From contig OY725497.1 in assembly GCA_963281255.1 (NCBI GenBank), positions 1,984,001 through 2,048,000 of the forward strand: DNA of 64,000 bases, in the 5' to 3' direction. Shown here piece after piece: positions 55,001 to 62,456 of the stretch. The DNA is from Aphrocallistes beatrix (lineage: Eukaryota; Porifera; Hexactinellida; Sceptrulophora; Aphrocallistidae). Below the pieces are notes generated by a model, which worked only from the letters and a program-made list of their open reading frames with translations, had not been told where the DNA came from and made no database searches. The translations under genes and the position numbers were made by a program. Every line of letters begins with the position of its first letter. The stretch's first letter is position 1.

Positions 55001-56631
55001 TTCTTCGTAGACAGAGAGATATCACCCTTACAGGATGGTTTTTGGCAAACCAAAAATACCTTAGTGCTCGCAAGCTCACATACACCAACTTCCCTGATGA
55101 GTTTGTGTGGAATAAATCCAAACGTGAGTGGACCGAAAGGTTGAAAGGACATGGTAACATGATAGGTCGTGTCTATTCCGCTCATCCCGGTGAAGGAGAG
55201 CGTTACTTCCTCAGAATGCTTCTTAACCATGTAACAGCCTGTACCTGTTACCAGGATATCCGCACTCTCCCTGATGGCACCGTCTGCACTACCTTTAAGG
55301 AGGCATGCCGTAGACGAGGCCTGTTGGAAGATGACCAGGAGTCCGATGACTGTCTCACTGAGGCCGCTACCTGTGCTATGCCAGCACAACTGCGACAGTT
55401 ATTTGTTACTATCCTTCTATTCAATGAGCTATGTGACCCACTAGCGCTGTGGAATAAGCATAAGGCGTCTCTTGCAGAGGACTTTCTACTTCGTGCGAGA
55501 ATTCTTTTTCCCAATGTCAAATTGAATGCGTCTGTTTTGAATAGTGCGTTACTAGATATTGAGAATCGCTTAGAAAAGCATGGAAAATCTTTGTCCGATT
55601 ATCCCGGAATGCCTATCCCCACTCAAGATAGGAGTCCATTTGATCTACCGCGCATCATTCAAGATGAACTTGCTTATGATGCGCCTGAACTAGCCATAAC
55701 TGCAGATACCAACGTGCCTTTACTGAACCCTGATCAGTTGAGTGCATATAACTGTATTATGGAGTCTATAGACAATCCTATTGCTGAAAACAAAGCATTT
55801 TTTGTTGACAGTCCCAGTGGGACTGGCAAAACATTTTTGTACAATACATTGTTAGCTAAGATTCGCTCCCGTGGTGAAATCGCACTAGCAATGGCTTCAT
55901 CTGGAATAGCAGCTCTCCTCCTAGAAGGCGGGAGAACTGTTCATTCTAGGCTGAAAGTTCCTATTACGTTGAATGAACTATCTGTGTGTAATATCACTAA
56001 ACAGAGTGCTTTAGCCAAACTTATACAGGGTGCTAAGCTTTTAGTTTGGGATGAAGCTCCTATGATGCATAAACATGCTGCTGAATGTATAGATCGGACA
56101 TTGAGAGATCTCTGCTCCAATGATCTACCATTTGGCGGCAAAGTTATTGCATTTGGAGGTGACTTCCGACAAATCCTACCCATCATTAGGCGTGGATCGA
56201 GGGCCGAGGTCGTATCAGCCTGCCTTAACAGATCTTCACTTTGGCACCATGTCAAAGTGATGAAATTGACCATAAATATGCGTCTTCGAATGGATTCATG
56301 CCAGGATCATGAAGAGGTGAGTAACTTCTCTGACCTTTTATTGAGGGTAGGAGAAGGTACTGAGCCTCATGATGAGAATAACATGATTCATTTAGATCAC
56401 AAATATGTAGTACGTGGTGAGTCTATTGCAGACTTAGCCACTGCTATATATGGTAACATTAAAGAACACTTTAATGATCGTGATTACGTCACGCCACGTA
56501 TTATGATGTCTCCTAAAAATGAGACAACTGAAAAGATAAATAAATACGTGATTGACCAACTTCCTGGTGAAGCAAAGGTATTACTGAGTGCAGACTCTAG
56601 ATACCAGTCAGGCAGCTATGTATCCTACTGA
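52048..56631 (+). CDS. Helitron Rep/helicase protein, main frame (1527 codons, frameshifted at end)
   Basis: This is the rolling-circle transposase. Residues ~58-265 are nine 23-residue charged repeats (SSQEKAERLEAQ type). ~585-700 is the Helitron_like_N region, with FITFTCNPKWEE near its end. The HUH nickase motif is GLPHAHILI, with His760 and His762. The nicking tyrosines are in KYLYKYVYKG (Tyr895 and Tyr899 as a YxxxY pair). The PIF1-type helicase has Walker A SGTGKT (Lys1261), Walker B VWDEA (Asp1335/Glu1336) and FGGDFRQILP. All catalytic positions look intact. The frame ends early: at ~56600 it should pass into the +1 frame, which continues as the next entry. Met22 (52111) is the likelier start, since residues 1-21 are an unusual hydrophobic lead and TTTAG just before it could be a splice acceptor. 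Confidence 0.9.
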   Translation: MTFFNSWIIKFCFVLCSICLEMPLLKNKRGRSCEKRFHSDAQRKKFARLSDTSEARETRLNRQMEYQAAHYANQSSQEKAERLEAQVEYQTAYREMQSCQEKAERLEAQVEYQVAYRENQSSQEKAERLEAQVEYQTAYREMQSSQEKAERLESQLKYQTAHFEIQSSQEKVKRLAGQLKYQTAHFEKQSSQEKAIRLAGQLKYQTAHFEKQSSQEKVMRLAGQLKYQTAHFEKQSSQEKVMRLEAQLRYQTARNTKQSSLQRSVRLRYQRTYQLAKSRGKTNYTFLNIARSMQVTETSDDIIDEFSVGRMEYHCSHCNAKFWENEKLSTSTKDDFKFSICCGQGKVVIPALPSPPELLMHLLTATDSRGRAFREHIRAYNSALAFASLGVNLDKELATARRGVYTFRIHGVVHHYIGQLTPRVGETASFAQIYIHDGTPEGELENRQRHLGDASLPELRLLQNLLHEVNPYVSYFRQGVDMMRDQGGVDVRMTIRADGTPDPRRYNAPTAPEIAVIMPGDGYTEDVATRDIVLHARTGGLKRITETNCAYDSLHYVLLFPSGDNGWHLGIPHSSGKGCVTAMEFYSYRLMVRSSLSYLHLFGRLFHQFIVDMYAKVEQQRLNYIKLNQEKIRVDLYKGLADAVSAGDVNPMAYGKRIILPSSFTGSPRQMFELYQDSMSIVRKYGKPDLFITFTCNPKWEEISSALLLNQKATDRPDLTIRVFRMKLRELLNDICVKHVLGRPLAHVYTIEFQKRGLPHAHILIILSDQDKPRDPTMYDKIVCAEIPDKDLNPKLYHIVKYCMIHSPCGVVRKHAACMRDGKCSKKYPKVFSQFTTTGNDSYPMYKRRNNGCTVIVNGIQLDNRWVVPYNPYLLLKYNAHINIEICSTISAVKYLYKYVYKGHDRAIVEFRIGDSAGNSTNKATMDVDEIVNYLEARYVSAAESCYRLFAYELHANLPHVMRLALHLEHHQPVVFTGDSDLQEVLRRQRDITLTGWFLANQKYLSARKLTYTNFPDEFVWNKSKREWTERLKGHGNMIGRVYSAHPGEGERYFLRMLLNHVTACTCYQDIRTLPDGTVCTTFKEACRRRGLLEDDQESDDCLTEAATCAMPAQLRQLFVTILLFNELCDPLALWNKHKASLAEDFLLRARILFPNVKLNASVLNSALLDIENRLEKHGKSLSDYPGMPIPTQDRSPFDLPRIIQDELAYDAPELAITADTNVPLLNPDQLSAYNCIMESIDNPIAENKAFFVDSPSGTGKTFLYNTLLAKIRSRGEIALAMASSGIAALLLEGGRTVHSRLKVPITLNELSVCNITKQSALAKLIQGAKLLVWDEAPMMHKHAAECIDRTLRDLCSNDLPFGGKVIAFGGDFRQILPIIRRGSRAEVVSACLNRSSLWHHVKVMKLTINMRLRMDSCQDHEEVSNFSDLLLRVGEGTEPHDENNMIHLDHKYVVRGESIADLATAIYGNIKEHFNDRDYVTPRIMMSPKNETTEKINKYVIDQLPGEAKVLLSADSRYQSGSYVSY
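52219..52840 (+). repeat. 69-bp tandem repeats encoding 23-residue units
   Basis: Nine in-frame units of 69 bp with the theme CAGAGCTCCCAGGAGAAAGC lie in the N-terminus of the Helitron protein. Early units read ...ERLEAQVEYQTAYRE; later ones ...RLAGQLKYQTAHFEKQ. Related charged repeats precede the Rep domain in some animal Helitrons, but here they are unusually regular, suggesting recent expansion by unequal exchange. A long antisense open frame (52120-52740) is only their shadow. Confidence 0.85.
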
Positions 56632-57946
56632 ATACCTTAATTCTATTACGCCTACAAGCTTGCCTCCACACCACCTCTACCTTAAGGAGTATGCGTCAAT
56701 TATACTCTTGCGCAGTCTCGATCCCACGAATGGGATGTGTAATGGCACCCGATTACTAATTAGAGCATTTTTAAACAATGTTATAGATGCCGAAATTGCC
56801 ACAGGTGTCCATTGTGGCAAACGAGTGTTCATTCCTCGCATTATAATGACTCCTTCTGAAACAGATTTTCCGTTTGTTCTCAGACGGAAGCAGTTTCCCA
56901 TTCGCCCTGCCTATTGTATAACAATTAACAAAGGGCAGGGGCAGAGTCTAGAATCTGTTGGTATCTTTCTACCATCTCCTGATGCTATATTCAGTCATGG
57001 ACAATTGTACGTTGCCCTGAGTCGAGTTAAGAACCCTAAGGGCTTGAAAGTCATGGTTTGCGGAGCAAACTATTCCACTTCGGGTGGCGTTTGGATTAGG
57101 AATGTGGTCTACCGTGAGGTATTCCAAAACCATAATATCAATCCATCCCTTAATGATACCATGAATCTTTCTCAAATAGATATATCATTGAGTGAAATTT
57201 CATTTTCTACTGCAGACTTTAGGAGTCGCTCTGAGGATGACAGGGATGACAGGGATCCAGCTCCCAGTCAACCCTCAATTCCTATTAGAGCAGCAGTATC
57301 TCTAACAGGTACTGTCAATCGCTTCTCAGTGAACATGAGGGCTCAGTTAGCCATAAGTATTGACATGGATCCTGAGCTGATTGCAGACTATGAGAACACT
57401 TTTGTGAATATTATTGATAGCTGTTTAGGACTGTATTATAGATCCCTACGAATACGGCTATCACAAATGTTTGGGGACACTTTAAATCTGTGTCCTGTCA
57501 TTGGGGACGGTAATTGTCTTTACCGTTCTTTATCTCATATCATATTTGGTACTGAGAAACATTACGACGATTTGAAATCAAATTTGATTACAAAATTCCG
57601 CAATAGTCCAGAACACACCTTAAATGTCATGCACATGTCAGTCATTACAAGTGAAGAGGAGTTGGACGATCATTTTGAGCTAATCAACATTCCAAACGAA
57701 TGGGGTACAAATGTAGAATTAGCTATTTTAGGTGCTCTAGCGCATCTAGATATTTTAGTGATCAATGCAACTAATAATGATCACCAGTTTTGGAGAGTGG
57801 ACACCATTTATGCACACAATATTGTGCCCATTATATCCCTGTGTGACCCTACCTTTAATGGTCAGAGGTTGGGTGTAGTACTACATCGACTACACAACAG
57901 CGACATGCTATACCATTTCGATCCATTTTATTACAGTAGCTCATAG
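56588..57946 (+). CDS. Helitron protein C-terminus: end of PIF1 helicase plus OTU protease
   Basis: This frame completes the helicase: AAMYPTEYLNSITPTSLPPH, then ITINKGQGQSLESVGIFLP and motif VI QLYVALSRVK (about residue 139-148 of this frame). After a ~130-residue acidic linker comes an OTU cysteine-protease domain. The catalytic Cys310 lies in GDGNCLYRS and the His443 in LYHFDPF at the very end, the expected order. OTU domains are known in some animal Helitrons; their role (perhaps deubiquitination protecting the transposase) is unproven. The nominal start at 56588 is not a true start; the frame is the continuation of the preceding one after a +1 shift between about 56598 and 56620. Confidence 0.9.
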   Translation: MQTLDTSQAAMYPTEYLNSITPTSLPPHHLYLKEYASIILLRSLDPTNGMCNGTRLLIRAFLNNVIDAEIATGVHCGKRVFIPRIIMTPSETDFPFVLRRKQFPIRPAYCITINKGQGQSLESVGIFLPSPDAIFSHGQLYVALSRVKNPKGLKVMVCGANYSTSGGVWIRNVVYREVFQNHNINPSLNDTMNLSQIDISLSEISFSTADFRSRSEDDRDDRDPAPSQPSIPIRAAVSLTGTVNRFSVNMRAQLAISIDMDPELIADYENTFVNIIDSCLGLYYRSLRIRLSQMFGDTLNLCPVIGDGNCLYRSLSHIIFGTEKHYDDLKSNLITKFRNSPEHTLNVMHMSVITSEEELDDHFELINIPNEWGTNVELAILGALAHLDILVINATNNDHQFWRVDTIYAHNIVPIISLCDPTFNGQRLGVVLHRLHNSDMLYHFDPFYYSSS

Positions 57947-58233
57947 GAATTTTTGTGCAGACGAATTCAGGATTTGAAAGCTGGCTAGCTGGATATCCTG
58001 TAAGTGGCGCCTTTCTTGAAGTTATGTCATGTGTGGCTGCTTTGAGCGCCCCTGATTCTATTTTGAGCTACTTTAAATGGCGAAATAACCACCATCTATA
58101 TAATCATCTCAACAAATCTCCTATTTTGTAAGTATATTATTATTAGTTAAAGTAGTATCGACTCATGTAATATATTATTCTCTCTAAAATAGTGTAAAGA
58201 CACATCCTATAATATCTCATTCAACACGATTAG
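57947..58233. other. Helitron spacer after the OTU domain
   Basis: No repeat or ORF is obvious. 57962-58095 faintly recalls TTAA-II sequence (GAATTCAGGATTTGAAAG ... AAATGGCGAAATAA), which may be an old captured fragment. TATAATATCTCATTCAAC at 58209 could be the core promoter of the next feature. Confidence 0.3.
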
Positions 58234-58325
58234 ATGACACCAAATACAATTATTCTATTACTGATTCAATTGATGGTAATTACAATTCATTGCATTTGCT
58301 GTGAGAACATTTCAACTGCTTATAG
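58234..58325 (+). CDS. Hypothetical first exon encoding a signal peptide
   Basis: The frame starts MTPNTIILLLIQLMVITIHC and continues ICCENISTAYR before AG|GTATGT, a strong splice donor. A short polar start followed by a hydrophobic stretch and a Cys-rich end is a good signal peptide, so the product would be secreted or membrane-inserted. Without splicing it stops four codons later. The exon ends with two bases of a codon. It lies inside the Helitron downstream of its own genes, so it would be cargo. I do not recognise a family. Confidence 0.35.
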
Positions 58326-58809
58326 GTATGTTTTTTAATTAATAGATGTATCCATATATATTTTGAAGGCGATATATCAGTGTGATATATATTATCATGC
58401 ACTATTTAGTTAATAATTTTCATTATGGAAATATTCATAAGCATAAATGCGATCAGTGGACATTTAAATTGACTAAAGATACCTGAGTTTTGTTTTAAAA
58501 TCGAGTTAGTAGTATTACCTGGGATCCGAATTGATCAACGAGTATGTGATTCGTAGTTTGAACTTAATTTAGTTCGAACTCTCATTTAGATTTTCTCATT
58601 AGTTCCGATTAGTTGCCTATTGAGTTTACTTTTAGAAATCTATTTCAAGCCCGATTGAAATTACGTCAAATCGAAATTCCATTGATACTAAGTCTTTTCA
58701 AAATCTATTTTCAGCTTTGATTGAAATTCAATGGGAATTCTATTAAAATTGAAATTATTTTTGAAACAGTGATTAATTAAGAATCATACTATACTAATAT
58801 AACTTACAG
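58326..58809. other. Possible intron, AT-rich
   Basis: AT-rich with no ORF. It starts GTATGT and ends ATAACTTACAG, which would make a normal ~480-bp intron if the flanking exons are real. Confidence 0.25.
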
Positions 58810-58850
58810 TTCTTCAATGTAGCGTATTGAATCATGAACGCCCAGTCCAG
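58810..58850 (+). other. Short exon-like segment
   Basis: It is bounded by AACTTACAG and AG|GTAGGTAAGT. If joined to the signal-peptide exon it would run into a stop (TAG) after four codons, so either it is untranslated or the joining differs. Confidence 0.2.
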
Positions 58851-58913
58851 GTAGGTAAGTTATAATATACCAACTGTATGGAACGAATGTGTACTAATGT
58901 GCGCTCTCTTGCA

Positions 58914-59808
58914 GATACACCAGATACACACATGCAGATACACCACGAGACGAATGTGTACTCTCTTACATGCAGATACACCACGAGACGAATGTTCGCT
59001 CTCTTACATGCAGATACACCACGAGACGAATGTGTAACCTTACATGCAGATACACCACGAGACGAATGTGCGCTCTCTTACATGCAGATACACCACGAGA
59101 CGAATGTGTAATCTTACATGCAGATACACCACCAGACGAATGTGTAATCTTACATGCAGATACACCACGAGACGAATGTGCACTCTCTTACATGCAGATA
59201 CACCACGAGACGAATGTTCGCTCTCTGACATGCAGATACACCACGAGACGAATGTGTAACCTTACATGCAGATACACCACGAGACGAATGTCCGCTCTCT
59301 TACATGCAGATACACCACGAGACGAATGTGCGCTCTCTTACATGCAGATACACCACGAGACGAATGTGTAATCTTACATGCAGATACACCACGAGACGAA
59401 TGTCCGCTCTCTTACATGCAGATACACCACGAGACGAATGTGCGCTCTCTTACATGCAGATACACCACGAGACGAATGTGTAATCTTACATGCAGATACA
59501 CCACGAGACGAATGTGTAATCTTACATGCAGATACACCACGAGACGAATGTGCACTCTCTTACATGCAGATACACCACGAGACGAATGTGTAATCTTACA
59601 TGCAGATACACCACGAGACGAATGTGCACTCTCTTACATGCAGATACACCACGAGACGAATGTGCACTCTCTTACATGCAGATACACCACGAGACGAATG
59701 TGTAATCTTACATGCAGATACACCACGAGACGAATGTGCACTCTCTTACATGCAGATACACCACGAGACGAATGTTCGCTCTCTTACATGCAGATACACC
59801 ACGAGACG
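58914..59808 (+). repeat. Tandem array of ~24 units (36 or 38 bp) with AG-core-GT structure
   Basis: Each unit has an 18-bp core ATACACCACGAGACGAAT. The core is preceded by CTTACATGCAG and followed by GT plus a variable linker: TGTAATCTTAC-type units are 36 bp and TGCGCTCTCTTAC-type units are 38 bp. The core is nearly invariant; the linker ends vary (GTGTAA, GTGCGC, GTGCAC, GTTCGC, GTCCGC). All three forward frames stay open in places because of the unit lengths; these are artefacts. The last unit lacks the GT. Confidence 0.95.
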
Positions 59809-59941
59809 ATTAAGACACAATGTTATAGAACTCTTTATGCACATATCCTTAATGTTTATATTAAATGATGAACTGTTAAAATGCAACAACCATATGAATG
59901 TGAATTATTCCAGAATAAGCTTACAACTCATTTCTTTTCAG

Positions 59942-60158
59942 ATCAATGGGATATTATTGTGGGAGTGGGACATTGAAAATGGTTATGTTGATCATTTTAA
60001 TCCTCATATTTTACAATAATGAATATACGTATTGTCAAATATATATGGTGATGCTATTTTCAACTGCAAAGTCGGTCATTTCACTAATATATGCTGAACT
60101 ATTATTAGCATATAATGCTATTTTTGTAAGAGATAATTATGTTGAAATAATGCATTGA
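59942..60158 (+). CDS. Hypothetical exon with hydrophobic product
   Basis: It follows a good acceptor (CTCATTTCTTTTCAG). The frame reads SMGYYCGSGTLKMVMLIILI and then LIFYNNEYTYCQIYMV, with one or two membrane-spanning stretches, and stops at 60158. A donor-like GTAAGAG lies within at 60126. The acceptor phase fits the two spare bases of the 58234 exon and of an 18-bp array core. No family was recognised. Confidence 0.25.
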
Positions 60159-60229
60159 CGTAAAGCGTTTCAGTATTTCAGGTAGGTTGTTAGGATTTAT
60201 TTATATCTAAGCATGCATTATTGAGATTG

Positions 60230-60237
60230 TATAAATA
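60230..60237 (+). promoter_or_regulatory. TATA box upstream of the acidic-repeat ORF
   Basis: TATAAATA lies 46 bases before the ATG at 60283, a normal distance allowing a short leader. Confidence 0.35.
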
Positions 60238-60282
60238 CACTGATAAACGCGTAATAATTTTAATAAAATTCCTATACTTACA

Positions 60283-60528
60283 ATGACTGGAACATCTGAA
60301 GAAATAATGACTGATAACCCGGAGGAGATAACAGCAGAAACACCGGAGGAAATAACAGCAGATCCATCGGAGGAGATAACAGAACCACCGGAGGAAACAA
60401 TGAGTTTAACGTCTGAGGAGACATTCTACGAGCCACGGCCACGTGAAAAGAAGAGGATGGAGAGGAGGGAAGAAGAGAGGGAAAGGGGCAGAAATTGCCA
60501 TGTCATTCAAGAAGATAAAATTGCTTGA
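60283..60528 (+). CDS. Hypothetical 81-aa protein with acidic repeats
   Basis: The product begins MTGTSEEIMTDNPEEITAET and continues with ten-residue units of the type TPEEITA / PSEEITE (four to five copies), then switches to a strongly basic segment (PREKKRMERREEERERG). The repeat and charge switch suggest an intrinsically disordered protein. It has a TATA box, and a donor-like GTGAGC lies 13 bases after the stop. It lies in the Helitron cargo region. No homologue comes to mind; it might be one exon of the same transcription unit as 58234. Confidence 0.4.
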   Translation: MTGTSEEIMTDNPEEITAETPEEITADPSEEITEPPEETMSLTSEETFYEPRPREKKRMERREEERERGRNCHVIQEDKIA

Positions 60529-60608
60529 AGATATAATAGCGGTGAGCTTTTGTGCGATTATTATAACTAATATAGGTATATATGATAAATACAAATTCCT
60601 TAATTAGG

Positions 60609-60660
60609 GAAAATCAGCAATACCGATAAAAGAATTTAAATTGGATTTTCAATTTAAATA
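60609..60660 (+). other. Short exon-like segment
   Basis: Bounded by CCTTAATTAG and TAAG|GTAAGCG. It is ~52 bp and would be a small exon if the region is transcribed. Confidence 0.2.
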
Positions 60661-60731
60661 AGGTAAGCGTAATTTCTAAATCATGAAAACAGGCATCTTA
60701 ATTATTTTGCAACCTATTTTCTATTTTTTAG

Positions 60732-60769
60732 ATCATGTATTAAAGCATTTAGGGAGTGATTTAGAAAAA
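60732..60769 (+). other. Short exon-like segment
   Basis: Bounded by TTCTATTTTTTAG and AAAAA|GTAAGTTA, with a 38-bp interior. Both sites are good matches to the splice consensus. Confidence 0.25.
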
Positions 60770-60986
60770 GTAAGTTAAATACTTAGTCTTTTTATTGTCT
60801 AAATTGTCATTTATAATACATTTTATATAGTTTCTGCAATATATCAATGAAAGTCTGATCAATGGAAATCTGTTCACAATTTACTTAATTCAGGGAGTAT
60901 TTAAGTAATCTTACAGTAATCTTTCAATTAAATACATTAATTTAATGAGATAAGAATCCCATCATATCCAATAGATATTTTCGATT

Positions 60987-61165
60987 ACTTACAGTGTCGC
61001 AACAGATGGAACTACTCGATCACTTACAGTGTCGCAACAGATGGAGCTACTCGATCACTTACAGTGTCGCAACAGATGGAACTACTCGATCACTTACAGT
61101 GTCGCAACAGATGGAACTACTCGATTACTTACGGTGTTGCGATAGTGGAGCTACTCGATCACTGA
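60987..61165 (+). repeat. 35-bp tandem repeat, four units plus a degenerate fifth
   Basis: The unit begins ACTTACAGTGTCGCAACAGA and ends GGAACTACTCGATC. As in the array at 58914, each unit contains a TTACAG acceptor-like motif. Units 1-4 differ by one or two bases; the fifth (61130-61165) is diverged. Confidence 0.9.
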
Positions 61166-61439
61166 TATCAAACCAGACGTGTTATTACTTGATCATTAAT
61201 ATTGATATATTTATTTCTATATTTTTCTGATAAATCATTATAATCATGTAAAGACAAATAAATAAAATATCAACTCATAAATTAGTTTATTTGCTAATAA
61301 ATGGAATTAAGATATGGAACGAAAAGATAATCTAACATGATAGTTCAATTTCACCCTACTTAATGTGGCCATTAATTAGTGAGAGTAATCAATATTAAAT
61401 CATTGCGTAACAAATTATAGAGTAAAACTAGGCTCCCAC

Positions 61440-61626
61440 AAGTCGATTCTACGGACAAGCAGTGTCTGTAAGCCGCGAAGCACAAGCAAACGAACCGTGC
61501 AAACTATTTAGAGATGTTATCTCCCATATAATTAATCAATGGTGACAACAGGCGCCCGCAGGGCGCCTCTGGCCGACACGAAGTGTCTGCCAGCCGCGCA
61601 GCGCAAGCAAGCGAAGCGCACTTGTA
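61440..61626 (+). repeat. Helitron 3' end with two successive tail modules
   Basis: The inner module (61449-61500: AGTGTCTGTAAGCCGCGAAG, CAAGCAAACGAACCGTGC) is a diverged copy of the terminal one (61551-61626: GGCGCCCGCAGGGCGCC, AAGTGTCTGCCAGCCGCGC, AGCAAGCGAAGCGCACTTG). The sequence between (TTTAGAGATGTTATCTCC) matches the tail of non-autonomous copies such as H2. Palindromes near the terminus act as termination signals in known Helitrons. Confidence 0.75.
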
Positions 61627-61858
61627 TGCGAATAAATGTCTGTGAATGCTTTTGTTCATTTTTAATTACTCATTTTACATTATCCTTAACATCTAAACTT
61701 AAAATCTATATATCTCGGGACTTTAAAATTTCAAAAGTTGTTCCATATTATTTGGCGATGAACTTAGGACCACCATTTTTTCGTTATCTTCTAACTTGGT
61801 GATTTTATTCCTGATTTCAAAAAAACCAGACATTTTGCCCTTTTTTGGTGGTATGAGG
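61627..61858. mobile_element. TTAA-I host fragment right of the Helitron
   Basis: It continues the TTAA-I sequence interrupted at 51675, from TGCGAATAAATGTCTGTGAA to about TTGCCCTTTTTTGG. Confidence 0.8.
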
Positions 61859-62053
61859 TGACACAGTTTGAAAAATTTTAACCTTGTGGGAGTGTAAACA
61901 AGTTGAAAGATTAAAAAGTGAGTAATTCGAATTTCTAGTTAAATTAAGCGTATCTCTTACCAATTAAATACCTTGGCTCGCTAAATAAATCAGTATTATA
62001 ACTATTTGTATGGGGAATTATGGAGTGTACGAATACTTTTGTTCAGGCAGTGT
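61859..62053. mobile_element. Tc1-type MITE right-end fragment
   Basis: It aligns with the right half of 10872-11302 and ends ACGAATACTTTTGTTCAGGC then AGTG before TA. Confidence 0.65.
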
Positions 62054-62456
62054 ATATCCCACAATTTCCATCAGTTTTAGCTGCTTTATAATATTTAATA
62101 ACCTGCGAATATCCTTATTCGACAACTTATAACAGTACTTAACTTCAAAATATGGTGCATCAGAAATTTTCACATTAAAAGTGTGAAAAACTGGTCATTG
62201 ATGACTGGTCGCCCAAAACAACCACATTCGATAGTATCCACCATAATCCCAGATCAATAACTTGTTTGAATCATGTCAGATCTTCATTTAAATTCTGAAT
62301 TCGTGTCCCGCATTGAATTTCCAGCAATTTGATATATATATTGACAATATTTGGAGAATTTTTTGGTTGTCCGTGCCTAGTAACGGCTAAATTTTTTCAC
62401 ATTCCTGGCCGTTGCTAGGAACCCGCAGCCAAAATTTCTCCAAAGTGTCCAATATA

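Larger units (their letters stand above)
51676..61626 (+). mobile_element. Near-complete Helitron with Rep-helicase-OTU genes and cargo
   Basis: The 5' end TCTTATATATTAAAACTCTA begins with TC, as Helitrons do. The 3' end is a set of GC hairpins (GGCGCCCGCAGGGCGCC, CGACACGAAGTGTCTG, GCGCAAGCAAGCGAAGCGC) ending CACTTGTA, without a canonical CTRR. The host TTAA-I sequence CAGCAGTATA | TGCGAATAAATG is interrupted between A and T with no duplication, the canonical Helitron target. Uninterrupted host sequence is present at 8060 and 39960. Both ends match non-autonomous copies at 13495, 15236, 28167 and 47413. Coding runs 52048-57946; 57.9-61.5 kb is cargo. Confidence 0.85.

Noticed and set aside
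58914-59808. CRISPR-like appearance of short repeats with variable linkers, and long open frames across the array
   Set aside because: The linkers are 18-20 bp variations of the same sequence rather than unique spacers, and the context is a eukaryotic Helitron. The open frames arise in all three phases because unit lengths mix 36 and 38 bp.
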